From Burkholderia sp. OK233 (GTDB lineage: Bacteria; Pseudomonadota; Gammaproteobacteria; Burkholderiales; Burkholderiaceae): a stretch of 64,000 bases of DNA. Below the pieces are notes generated by a model. The model saw only the letters and a program-made list of their open reading frames with translations, ran no database searches and had not been told where the DNA came from. Each line of letters begins with the position of its first letter. The first letter of the stretch is position 1. Positions 9,125 to 17,145 of the stretch are shown one piece after another. A program made the position numbers and the translations under genes. The DNA is taken from positions 2,356,001 through 2,420,000 of the forward strand of contig NZ_OCSR01000001.1 in assembly GCF_900230185.1 (NCBI RefSeq), in the 5' to 3' direction.

Positions 9125-10096
9125 TTACTTGAAGGTGGCACTGACCGACAGTTCCACCGCATTGCCCTTCGGCCGGTTGCTGACGTTGAACTCGTTGACC
9201 CAACGCAGCGATGCCGACACCGGCGTTTTCTGGACCTTGCCCGACCACGTGACCATCGGGCCGATACCCACCGAATGCCCTTGGTTGCCGCCGGTGATAT
9301 CGGCTATTCCGCCGCTGTCATGACCGATCTGCTGGATATAGCCACCCACCAGGCCCACGCCCCACCCGCTGCCGAAGCGCTTGAGCGCGAGCAGGTCGAG
9401 CACGCTGACCGGTGCGTTGTGATAGTGGGTATCGTTGTTCGGCGTGTAGAAGCCGACGCCGTAGTTCAGCGAAAGCTCGATCTCTTCTTTCGGGAACAGC
9501 TTCGTGTAGGAGACAGTCGGCGTGAAGGTCCACGTGTTCTGTCCGGCATTGGCGAGCCGACTCGTGCTGTAAGCGCCGGTCGGCGCGTAAATCTGCACGC
9601 TGAACGCGATGTGATCGGTCTTGGTCAGGTGATAGCCCGCCACCACCGGCGTGAAGAAGAGATCGGCGAACTGCGTGCCATGATCATTCGGCAAACGACC
9701 GTGAAACGACGAGATGCCGGTGTACTGAATCGGCACTCCGAACGAGGACGCGAAGTTCCAGCCGCCTAGCGTAATGCCCCACGTCTTGACCGCGTTGACG
9801 ATGGTGTACACAGCCGTGACGTCGACGCCCGCCGTGATCTGGCCGGCGATCGGAATCGTCTTGCTTGCGCCGAGCGAGCCTTCGTAATAGATCGTGGTGG
9901 CCGAAACGATCCAGTCGTCCGTGGGCGGCACGACGCCTGCGTACGGCGTGACCTGCATGCCAGTGATCGGCCTGCCGATGCCACCTTCAGTAGCCCACAC
10001 CTGCTGCGAGAGACCCACGCCGGCGGTGGTAAGAAGCGCACCCGTGCACAACCTGGCGAGTGACCGGCTTGCGAACAAACGGTATGTGCGACTCAT
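9125..10096 (-). CDS. SphA/MetA-like outer-membrane transporter (phenol meta-pathway type, COG4313-like)
   Basis: 323 residues from the ATG at 10096, with GAGG 6 bases upstream; two nearer ATGs at 10102 and 10108 overlap that ribosome site. A signal peptide ends near VWATEGG. The mature part begins with the family-like pattern EGGIGRPITGMQVTPYAG and then alternates polar and hydrophobic residues as a beta barrel, ending in phenylalanine-lysine (SVSATFK). Family members sit beside aromatic or hydrophobic-compound catabolism genes and are thought to import those substrates. It lies within the seven-gene exported cluster directly upstream of the Omp85-type gene. Confidence 0.8.
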   Translation of the reverse strand: MSRTYRLFASRSLARLCTGALLTTAGVGLSQQVWATEGGIGRPITGMQVTPYAGVVPPTDDWIVSATTIYYEGSLGASKTIPIAGQITAGVDVTAVYTIVNAVKTWGITLGGWNFASSFGVPIQYTGISSFHGRLPNDHGTQFADLFFTPVVAGYHLTKTDHIAFSVQIYAPTGAYSTSRLANAGQNTWTFTPTVSYTKLFPKEEIELSLNYGVGFYTPNNDTHYHNAPVSVLDLLALKRFGSGWGVGLVGGYIQQIGHDSGGIADITGGNQGHSVGIGPMVTWSGKVQKTPVSASLRWVNEFNVSNRPKGNAVELSVSATFK

Positions 10097-10197
10097 AGTC
10101 ATCCTCATGAAGTTGGTTTTCCGCATTCTCACTCTGCAGAACAAGGTGTTGACGCACTGCGGCAGCAGACCGTACACATTCCCAACGGAGGGGTTTC

Positions 10198-11685
10198 TCA
10201 CGGCTCGCGCTTCACCGGCGGCGGCGTCCAACTGCCGTCGAGCGCCGGCTGCTGCGGCCAATAGGCCCGGACGTACAGCGAGAACGCTTCATTGGCCGGC
10301 GCCGGCAGCCAGTTGGAGACCTTGTCGTCACCGGGGCTCGTGTTCTGCACGTAGAGCGTCAACGAGCCGTCCGCATTGAACTTCAGGTCCTTGTTCTTGG
10401 TGCCGAGCGAGTAGCGGTTCTGCGGATTCGGCGAGAAGAAGTGATGCGAGTTGTACAGCGTCAGCGACCAGAACCCCTTGACCGGCGGCAACTGATCCTT
10501 GGCAAACGTCACCGTGTAGCGTGCGTTGCCATCGAGACGCTGACCGGATGCGTCAGCATCGGCGTAGAAATACTTGGTCTCGTTAGGCTTGTTGACGAAG
10601 ATGTTCGACTTCGCCACCGCCGTGCGCGTGAAGTAGTCCGTGCCGAATGCGGCGCCGTTGCTGATGGTGTTCCAGTTCGCCGGCAGCCGCTTGCCGAAAG
10701 TATTGAAGTTGAACAGCGGCGTGACCAGATCCGCTTCGGCCTTGCCCCCTTCGTCGACGATAGCGGCCTTGATCGCCGGATTTTTCTGCGCCGCCGCGAT
10801 CAGCCCACGCGCCTGCGCATAGAGCGCCTCTTCGCCGCGTTGCGGCGGCGTCTCGTCGAGCACGGTGGGCAGCATGTCCCAGAAACGGTTTGGATCGACC
10901 CACTTGATCTCTTCGGCGTTGCCGCCCGTCGCACCACCGGCCTGACCGAAGCTCGGCAACTTCGACCAGTCAGTCTCCTTGACCTTGCCGTCGTAGTCGG
11001 CGAGCGGATACAGGCCAACCTTCGCAAGCACCGACTGCACGGCCGCGCGATCTTCAGGCGTGTCATCCATGAAAACGCGCGGAATGAAACTGCCGACTCC
11101 GGTCGACGAGCGGAACACCTGGCGGATGCCCTTCGGCACCTGGCCGTGCCAGTCAGGGCCCGCTAAGAGATAGAAGCCCGGACGTGTGCCGTACATCTTG
11201 CCGAGACTCGCGAAACCGTCGGTACGCAGATCGACGGCCTGATAGACCCAGAAACGTTTGCCGAAATCGGGCACCTGCACGACCACCGGCGTCTGGTTCA
11301 GATCAAGGATCGAGGAGCCGTAGACGACGTCCTGATTCGGACACGCGACAAATCGCTCCTGCGGCTGAATGTAGTCGCGCAGCATCGACAGATGATTGGG
11401 CGGCGCGACCGGGACAATGCCGCCGTTCAGGCCCGGCTGCGGGACCTGCTTCATCGCCAGCAGGCGGCCGTAGACGTTCACCATCGGCCACGCCCAGAAG
11501 TAAGTCTGGCGCGCCACCAGTCGTGCGTATTCTTCAGAAATCGCGTAGCCGGCCACCGGGCCCGGCACGGACGCCATCGTGGCCGTCGCATGGACAGGCT
11601 GGTCCTGCTGCGTCTTCGCCAGAATGGGCGCGGCGACCGACGCCAGCACGGCAGCCGTGACCCACGTCGCGGTTTTCTTATTCAT
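10198..11685 (-). CDS. DUF1254/DUF1214 domain protein, exported (copy 2)
   Basis: 495 residues from the ATG at 11685, with GAGGA four bases upstream. The signal peptide ends near PILAKTQ. The DUF1254 part comes first (GSSILDLNQTPVVVQVPDFG, quoted as NQTPVVVQVPD) and the DUF1214 part last (FWSLTLYNSHHFF, NRYSLG, LYVQNTSPGDDKVSNWLPAP). It is homologous to the next gene upstream (11714-13129): both share FWS(L/M)TLY, NRYS(L/I)G and YVQNTSPG followed by NWLPAP. The biochemical role of this family is not established. The start lies 28 bases after the stop of its paralogue, consistent with one transcript. Confidence 0.85.
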   Translation of the reverse strand: MNKKTATWVTAAVLASVAAPILAKTQQDQPVHATATMASVPGPVAGYAISEEYARLVARQTYFWAWPMVNVYGRLLAMKQVPQPGLNGGIVPVAPPNHLSMLRDYIQPQERFVACPNQDVVYGSSILDLNQTPVVVQVPDFGKRFWVYQAVDLRTDGFASLGKMYGTRPGFYLLAGPDWHGQVPKGIRQVFRSSTGVGSFIPRVFMDDTPEDRAAVQSVLAKVGLYPLADYDGKVKETDWSKLPSFGQAGGATGGNAEEIKWVDPNRFWDMLPTVLDETPPQRGEEALYAQARGLIAAAQKNPAIKAAIVDEGGKAEADLVTPLFNFNTFGKRLPANWNTISNGAAFGTDYFTRTAVAKSNIFVNKPNETKYFYADADASGQRLDGNARYTVTFAKDQLPPVKGFWSLTLYNSHHFFSPNPQNRYSLGTKNKDLKFNADGSLTLYVQNTSPGDDKVSNWLPAPANEAFSLYVRAYWPQQPALDGSWTPPPVKREP

Positions 11686-11713
11686 ATTGTCCTCAGGTTC
11701 GGCCATGCGCGGT

Positions 11714-13129
11714 TTAGCGCTTTTCGGGCTCGGGGAATTTCCAGTCGCCGTCGAGCACCTTCTCGTCCGGGCCGTAAATGCGCATGACGAGGGTGTACGC
11801 ACCGGTGGGCGCCGGCAGCCAGTTCGACGTCTTGTCCGCACCCGGCGACGTGTTCTGCACGTAGATATCCAGCGAGCCGTCGGCGCCATATTTCAGCCCC
11901 TTGGTACGATCGCCGATCGAGTAACGGTTGATCGGATTCGCGACCAGATGGCGCGCAGGCAAGTCGTACAGCGTCATCGACCAGAAGAATTTCGCGGGCG
12001 GCAGGTCCTTCTTGTCGAAGTGCAGCACGTACGGCTGCGAGCCGAGCAGTTGCGCGTGCTCGCCGTTCACACGCGTGCCGACGTACACCGCTTCTTCCTT
12101 GGTATTGCCGTAAATTCCCATCGCCGCCGCGACGGCGCGGGTGGTGTAGTCGTCCTTCAGATCCGCGCGGCTGCCGAACAGGTTGAACGATCCGGTGGTG
12201 TGTTTTTCCGCATCGGCCAGCGCGGCTTTGCCGTCCGCGACACCTGCTTCGAGCGCAGCGCGCGTTTCCGGCGGCAAGGCGGCCGGATCGAACGGCGCGC
12301 CTGGCGCAATGCCGATCTTCGCGAAGCGCGCCATCAATTCCTGCTCGGACGGCGCCGGCGGCTGCGTGAACTGCAGCATGAAGTTCAGATAGGCAATGAA
12401 GTCGACCGAAGTCGCCTTAGCTTCATCCCACTTCGGAAAATCAAGCTTCGCGACGGGCGGCGGTGCAGCCGTGTGTTCAAAGGCGGACAGCGGCGTGAGC
12501 TTGTATTGCTTCTGGATCGCCTCGACGTTTTTGACGTCGCTCGCGCCGTTGAGCGCCGTGCGGCCGAGCGTCAGGATCAGGTCCGTCTCGGAGCGGAACA
12601 CCTTGTCGATGCCCTTGGGCGTATCGCCGTACCAGTTCGGGCCGGCGAACAGATAGTGGCCCGCGCCGTTGCCCGTGGCGCGCGAACCGACGTACGCGAA
12701 GTTATAGGTGTACAGGTCGATCCACTGGAACACGTAGTAGCGCTCTTTCGGCACTGCGGGCACCGTCAGCACCCACGGCTCGCGACGCAGATCGAGCCAC
12801 GCCCACGAGTACGGCGTGTCGTTGTTCGGCGTGACGATGTCCTTGTTCTCTGGACCGTACGGATGCGAGTAGTTGCGGAACTTGCCGAAGCCGCCCACAT
12901 AAGACTTCGAGCTGGAATCGACCGCCTGCTCATAAAGCGTCTTGTAGTTGAACAACATCGGATACGCGTAGAGGAACGCGTCTTTGGCGATCGCACGCGC
13001 TTCATCCGGTGGGGCCGTGACGTTCGCAGACGAAGCAGCGGCCTGGGCGGCGGCTTGTGTGGCCGGCAACATCGTCAGCGACAGTCCGGCGACGACTGCG
13101 CCGATTTGCAGACATTTAAGCAGTGTCAT
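11714..13129 (-). CDS. DUF1254/DUF1214 domain protein, exported (copy 1)
   Basis: 471 residues. GAGAG lies about 9 bases before the ATG. Signal peptide cleavage is likely near TQAAAQA. DUF1254 features include AFLYAYPML, TPNNDTPYSWAWLDLR and VPAVPKERYYVFQWIDLYT; DUF1214 features include FFWSMTLYD, NRYSIGDRT and YVQNTSPGADKTSNWLPAP. It is the paralogue of 10198-11685, diverged enough that the duplication is old. It follows the porin-like gene at 13154 by 24 bases. Confidence 0.85.
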   Translation of the reverse strand: MTLLKCLQIGAVVAGLSLTMLPATQAAAQAAASSANVTAPPDEARAIAKDAFLYAYPMLFNYKTLYEQAVDSSSKSYVGGFGKFRNYSHPYGPENKDIVTPNNDTPYSWAWLDLRREPWVLTVPAVPKERYYVFQWIDLYTYNFAYVGSRATGNGAGHYLFAGPNWYGDTPKGIDKVFRSETDLILTLGRTALNGASDVKNVEAIQKQYKLTPLSAFEHTAAPPPVAKLDFPKWDEAKATSVDFIAYLNFMLQFTQPPAPSEQELMARFAKIGIAPGAPFDPAALPPETRAALEAGVADGKAALADAEKHTTGSFNLFGSRADLKDDYTTRAVAAAMGIYGNTKEEAVYVGTRVNGEHAQLLGSQPYVLHFDKKDLPPAKFFWSMTLYDLPARHLVANPINRYSIGDRTKGLKYGADGSLDIYVQNTSPGADKTSNWLPAPTGAYTLVMRIYGPDEKVLDGDWKFPEPEKR

Positions 13130-13153
13130 ATCTGTTTTCTCTCAGGTTCTGGT

Positions 13154-13948
13154 CTATTTGCCGAACGTCATATTCAAGCCCGCGAAGATCGTGAACTTCG
13201 GCACCCCCGCGCCGGAATGGGCAACGGAGTATTGCGGTTCGATGAACGCGTTGTAGATGGTCGAGCCACCCTTCCACGCCTTGCCGGCGCCGAGGCCGAC
13301 CGGAATGTAATAGCTGCCGTGCTGCAGGTCGAAAGTCCAGGTGCCGGTCGAACGGATATACCAGCCACCCGGCAGGTTGAAGATGCCGAACGGCTGCGCG
13401 GTGAGCGATTGGGTGGTGGGCCGGCTGCTTTGCCCGGCGAATGAGTGTTGCCACTGCACCAGTGCGCCGAGGAGCCGTGCCTTCGTCGCGCTAACGGCGA
13501 CCGCGGCAAGACCGGCCTGCCACTTGCCGGTGCCGAGGCTCGGGTCGGTGGCGGTCGGCATCGTCACGAGCGGGCCGACGCCGACCTGCACGTCGCCTTG
13601 GGAGAGCAGGAAGATGTCGAATAGATTCAGGTCGCCGAGGCCGGTGTTGTAGCCGCCGCTTGGATCGGGCCGCGTGCTGACCGGCACCGTGGCGCGGAAA
13701 ATTTCCGGCACGCCGATCAGGCTGTTCGGACCGATCGGCACGGTGGGGCGCAAGAGCAGATCGTTGGTATGCGCGCTCGCGCCGAACACGCTCGGCGTGT
13801 AGTAATTCTGGATATTGAATGAGGCGGCCAGATTGAGCGGGTTATTACTCTTATTGGCTTCGTCGGCCGATGCCTGAGCGAACACCGGCGACAACAACAC
13901 CGAAGCGGCGTATAACGCTGCCGACCCAACCACGCATTTACAACCCAT
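13154..13948 (-). CDS. Predicted outer-membrane transporter, first gene of the exported cluster
   Basis: 264 residues from the ATG at 13948, with GAGGTG about 7 bases upstream; in-frame ATGs further up (14017, 13990) lack this. Signal peptide ends near VFAQASA. The mature part resembles neutral outer-membrane transporter proteins seen beside DUF1254 genes: NIQNYYTPSVFG, VGPLVTMPTATDPSLG, and alternating beta strands to the C-terminal FAGLNMTFGK. Position suggests it is cotranscribed with everything down to 3324. Substrate unknown. Confidence 0.75.
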   Translation of the reverse strand: MGCKCVVGSAALYAASVLLSPVFAQASADEANKSNNPLNLAASFNIQNYYTPSVFGASAHTNDLLLRPTVPIGPNSLIGVPEIFRATVPVSTRPDPSGGYNTGLGDLNLFDIFLLSQGDVQVGVGPLVTMPTATDPSLGTGKWQAGLAAVAVSATKARLLGALVQWQHSFAGQSSRPTTQSLTAQPFGIFNLPGGWYIRSTGTWTFDLQHGSYYIPVGLGAGKAWKGGSTIYNAFIEPQYSVAHSGAGVPKFTIFAGLNMTFGK

Positions 13949-14573
13949 TCCCGCACCTCGTTTATGGGCATTTTTTATAGGCGAACGCATTCCCTTGCTC
14001 AATGCAAATAAAGCCAAAGAAATAGCATTCGTATTTTCGAATTAAATCGAACTAATCGCGGGTGTGAGTTCACCCACCCGGCAGCCACGCACAGCCGGGG
14101 AAATATGCAAAGCAGATGAGGCCGCGCGATTAAGTCGCGCTAAGTCTCTCGAACCAGCTGGAAAGGCTGTACGGCCGGATACAGGGCTTGCATGGACGCT
14201 CCTTTCAGACTAAAGAGACGCTGCACCAAACGAAGCATGCGGGAGGTAAGAAGTTCACAACAGGGGACACCGTGGCGGAATGGTAGCAAACGTTTCAGCA
14301 GATTACAGAGATAAATTTGTAACACAAACGAAAGGTCGGCAAATTCCGCCCGAATTAGATTTTTATAGCCATTCGCATTGCATATTTTTTGCTATCGTTC
14401 TGAGCATTTGTTCGTCTAATTTGTAAAGAATCACACAACGTCTTATGCCATTACAAATTACCGGCATTGACCCCGCCGCTCAAAAAAGCAACAGAATAGG
14501 CTGCAACATTCAGCGCGTCCCATTAGACTGGCGCTCGCTTTCGATTCGATCCACCGCTTTTGATGAGGCTCTC
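13949..14573. other. Divergent AT-rich control region
   Basis: About 620 bases between the minus-strand exported cluster and the plus-strand HAD-like gene. It is clearly richer in A and T than the genes on either side (for example 14335-14440), as expected for promoters of both units. I see one short reading frame with a strong ribosome site (14140-14193, listed separately) and no RNA gene that I can support. Confidence 0.6.
14140..14193 (-). CDS. Candidate 17-residue leader peptide
   Basis: ATG at 14193, stop TAG at 14140, encoding MQALYPAVQPFQLVRET. AAGGAG lies five bases upstream, a better ribosome site than most genes in this window have. It is on the same strand as, and about 190 bases ahead of, the first gene of the exported cluster, so it could be a leader peptide or a small secreted or signal peptide. 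No homologue is known to me. The only support is the ribosome site and its position. Confidence 0.35.
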   Translation of the reverse strand: MQALYPAVQPFQLVRET

Positions 14574-15632
14574 ATGATTCGCACGATGCACCGGTACTGC
14601 ATTGCTTTGACCGTTGTGGTTCTTTCCGCTTGCACCGTCACACCGCACCATGACGCGAGCGAGTCGCCAGCCGGCGCGTCGACCGCCGCAACCCTCGCAT
14701 CGTGGAACGACTCCGCGACCAAACGCTCGATCGTCGATTTCGTCACGCTGGTCACCACGCCTGAGTCGAAAGACTTCATCCCGCGCGCGGACCGGATCGC
14801 CGTGTTCGACAACGACGGCACGTTGTGGCCGGAGCAACCCGCCTCGGCGCAACTGGTGTTCGCGCTGCAACGGGTGAAGACCGTGGCCGGGCGGCATCCG
14901 GAATGGAAACGGCAGGAACCGTTCCGCTCGATTCTGAAAGGCAACCTGAAGAGTATCGCGGCGAGCGGCGACGCCGGCTCCATGAGGCTGCTGGCGGCGG
15001 CGCATGCCGGCATGACCAGCGATCAATTCGCCGCGCTCGTGCACGAATGGTTCGACTCCGCGAGCGACCCGCGCTTCAATCGCCCGTACGCCGACCTCGC
15101 TTATCAGCCGATGCTCGAGTTGCTCGCCTATCTGCGCGCTAACGGCTTCAGGACCTATCTGGTGACGGGCAGCGATGTCGAGTTCGTCCGCGACATCGCG
15201 CAGCGCGTGTACGGCATTCCGCCCGAGCAGGTGATCGGCAGCACCGTCAAATACAAGTACAGCCAGACGAACGGCGCCGTAGCGTTGACCCGGCTTGCAC
15301 AGGTCGACACGCTCGTCGATGGCGCGGCCAAACCGCTTGCCATCGACCGCGTGATCGGCCGGCGTCCTGTGATCGCGTTCGGCAATGCGGACGGCGATGT
15401 GCCGATGCTCGAGTGGACCTCGGCTGGCGACGGCCCGCGCCTCGCGGCGCTGCTGCACCACACTGACGGCGAACGGGAGTATGCGTACGATCGCGCGGCG
15501 AAAAGCGGCAAACTCGACAAGGGTCTGGACGAAGCCGGCGCGAAAGGCTGGCTCGTCATCGATATGAAGGACGACTGGAAGACGGTGTTCAAGCCGGATA
15601 GCGCGGCAACGGCTGCGGCACCGTCCAATTAA
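14574..15632 (+). CDS. HAD-family phosphatase-like lipoprotein
   Basis: 352 residues from the ATG at 14574, with TGAGG five bases upstream. The N-terminus is a lipoprotein signal with lipobox LSAC, so the protein should be anchored in the cell envelope. The HAD motif I is VFDNDGTLW with the usual second position changed from D-x-D-G to D-N-D-G, so both catalytic aspartates are present. Later FRTYLVTGSD (motif II region) and FGNADGDVPML (motif IV) follow. It is a probable periplasmic phosphohydrolase of unknown substrate, divergent from the exported cluster and sharing its upstream region. Confidence 0.85.
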   Translation: MIRTMHRYCIALTVVVLSACTVTPHHDASESPAGASTAATLASWNDSATKRSIVDFVTLVTTPESKDFIPRADRIAVFDNDGTLWPEQPASAQLVFALQRVKTVAGRHPEWKRQEPFRSILKGNLKSIAASGDAGSMRLLAAAHAGMTSDQFAALVHEWFDSASDPRFNRPYADLAYQPMLELLAYLRANGFRTYLVTGSDVEFVRDIAQRVYGIPPEQVIGSTVKYKYSQTNGAVALTRLAQVDTLVDGAAKPLAIDRVIGRRPVIAFGNADGDVPMLEWTSAGDGPRLAALLHHTDGEREYAYDRAAKSGKLDKGLDEAGAKGWLVIDMKDDWKTVFKPDSAATAAAPSN

Positions 15633-15650
15633 GGGCGGCTTGTTGGGAAG

Positions 15651-15670
15651 GCCGCGGTTACGCGGCTTTT
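15651..15670 (+). terminator. Rho-independent terminator after the HAD-like gene
   Basis: GCCGCG, loop GTTA, CGCGGC, then TTTT, 18 bases past the stop codon at 15632. The stem is short but GC-only. Confidence 0.6.
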
Positions 15671-15701
15671 GTTGCGGTCTCCCCGCCCTTTCATCACTCG
15701 C

Positions 15702-16712
15702 TCAGCGGCTCAGCGTGATCGCCAGATAAGTGGCGTAGAGCACGCCACACACCAGCAGCGCCCACACCGGCACGCCGCGCGCGCGCACGTTGATCCGCAG
15801 CCACGCGGCGGCAGCGAGCGTGATCACGATGCCGGTCACCACCTCTATACGCGGCGTCCATGGCGTAAGCAGAATTCCGATTGCGGGCAGCAGCGTGCCC
15901 TGGAACACCATCGCGCCGGTGATGTTGCCGAGCGCCAGCGTGTCCTTGCCACGGCGAATCCACAGGATGCTGTTGACCTTCTCCGGCAACTCGGTTGCAA
16001 TCGGAATGATCAGCAGCGACAGTAGCAGGGGCGAGACGCCGAGCACCTGCGACACGCCCCGCACGCCGTGGATGAAGCCTTCCGCGCCCCACACCAGCAA
16101 CGCAACCGCCAGTGCCAGTTGCACCACGATGGTCGCAAGATTGGTGGGCAAACCAAGACGCGACAGCAACATCCTGCCCGGCGCTTCGGTGCCGTGACCG
16201 GCGTCGACCAGTTTGTTCGATGCACGGAACGTCATCACCACATACGTGATGTACACACCGACCAGCGCCGCGCTGAACAGGCCCCGCACGATCATCTGTT
16301 CATGCGGCACGTACATCGCCGCGGCCGCCAGCACAAACGCGCACAGGAAGTAGTTCAGATCGCGCGTGAAACCCGTGCGTTCCGGCGTGACCCAGCCGCC
16401 GGCACCGCGTGAACCGAGAATCGCCAGCGTCATCAGGAAGGTGGAGAGGGTGGAGAGCATGAGCGGCGCGCCGAGAATCGCGCCAACGCCGATCTCCTGG
16501 TTGACCGCGCTATCGGTCGTGCCGCCCGCAATCGCGAGCAGCGGGACGAGGGTTTCGGGCAAGGCGGTACCGACCGCCGCGAACAGCGAACCCGTCACGC
16601 CCTCGGAGATGTTCAGACGCTCGCCGAGATGTTCGAGTGCATTGGTGAAGAGCTCGGCCGCCACCAGAATGACGATCAGCATGAGGGCGAGTTCGAACAG
16701 GAGACCGGTCAT
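15702..16712 (-). CDS. Sodium/calcium-exchanger family membrane protein, probable Mn2+ (or Ca2+) exporter
   Basis: 336 residues from the ATG at 16712 (AGGGAG upstream). About ten hydrophobic segments are visible. The two inverted alpha repeats typical of the CaCA family are present: GTALPETLVPLLAI near residue 50 and IPIATELPEKVNSI near residue 235, each with the ion-binding PE pair. The family exchanges Ca2+ or other divalent cations for Na+ or H+ across the inner membrane. The leader is about 265 bases long and carries a yybP-ykoY riboswitch (16873-16976). Because that RNA senses Mn2+, the physiological substrate here is more likely manganese than calcium. No other gene shares the transcript. 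Confidence 0.85.
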   Translation of the reverse strand: MTGLLFELALMLIVILVAAELFTNALEHLGERLNISEGVTGSLFAAVGTALPETLVPLLAIAGGTTDSAVNQEIGVGAILGAPLMLSTLSTFLMTLAILGSRGAGGWVTPERTGFTRDLNYFLCAFVLAAAAMYVPHEQMIVRGLFSAALVGVYITYVVMTFRASNKLVDAGHGTEAPGRMLLSRLGLPTNLATIVVQLALAVALLVWGAEGFIHGVRGVSQVLGVSPLLLSLLIIPIATELPEKVNSILWIRRGKDTLALGNITGAMVFQGTLLPAIGILLTPWTPRIEVVTGIVITLAAAAWLRINVRARGVPVWALLVCGVLYATYLAITLSR

Positions 16713-16872
16713 GCGCGGCTCCCTGCAAATGCAATGGGGAAACGGCACAACGGGCAGGCAAGTGGGGAGACTGGCGGGGCACAACGATGTTTCACAGGGC
16801 AACTCCGCGGTCGGACGCAAGTAACGAACCAATGACGCACCGCGCCCCGTCCGACCAGAACGAAGCAGTGCG

Positions 16873-16976
16873 CCAATGGTCTCGCCAAACCGACCCGGTC
16901 GAACGCGCCATGACCCGCAGGCCAAGTATGTTGACGCGCTCTCCTTCAAAGGATGAAGGAAGGCTACTCCCCAATG
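16873..16976 (-). ncRNA. yybP-ykoY family manganese riboswitch
   Basis: Read on the minus strand, the leader has the conserved elements in order: GGGGAGTAGCC (16972-16962), GCGTCAACATACTTGG (16937-16922) and GGCGAGACCATTGG (16886-16873), with GC-rich stems between them. GGGGAGTAG and CAACATAC are the two conserved loop segments that form the Mn2+ site in this class, known from mntP and yoaB leaders. A promoter ends just before the aptamer, and the exporter gene starts about 160 bases after it. High Mn2+ would be expected to switch expression on. Boundaries are approximate. Confidence 0.85.
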
Positions 16977-16984
16977 ACCGGAGG

Positions 16985-17013
16985 ATTCTAACGGGACGGG
17001 CGGCTTTCAACAA
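16985..17013 (-). promoter_or_regulatory. Sigma70-type promoter for the riboswitch-exporter transcript
   Basis: Minus strand TTGTTG (17013-17008), 17-base spacer, TAGAAT (16990-16985). The predicted start near 16978 falls at the first bases of the riboswitch, which supports both calls. Confidence 0.6.
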
Positions 17014-17145
17014 GCTTGGGATCTGGCGCATGCGCCGCCTTCCGGTTTCACCGCGCCCGTCCGGCGCTGCGACGTCAGGCGGCCGGGCGCGTGATCGCCC
17101 CACTGGTAAGATCACTCACCGTCTACGACAGCAGTGAGTCCTCAC

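Noticed and set aside
14270..14300. GTGGCGGAATGGTAG, like the 5' part of a tRNA-Leu
   Set aside because: No anticodon arm, T arm or acceptor partner follows.
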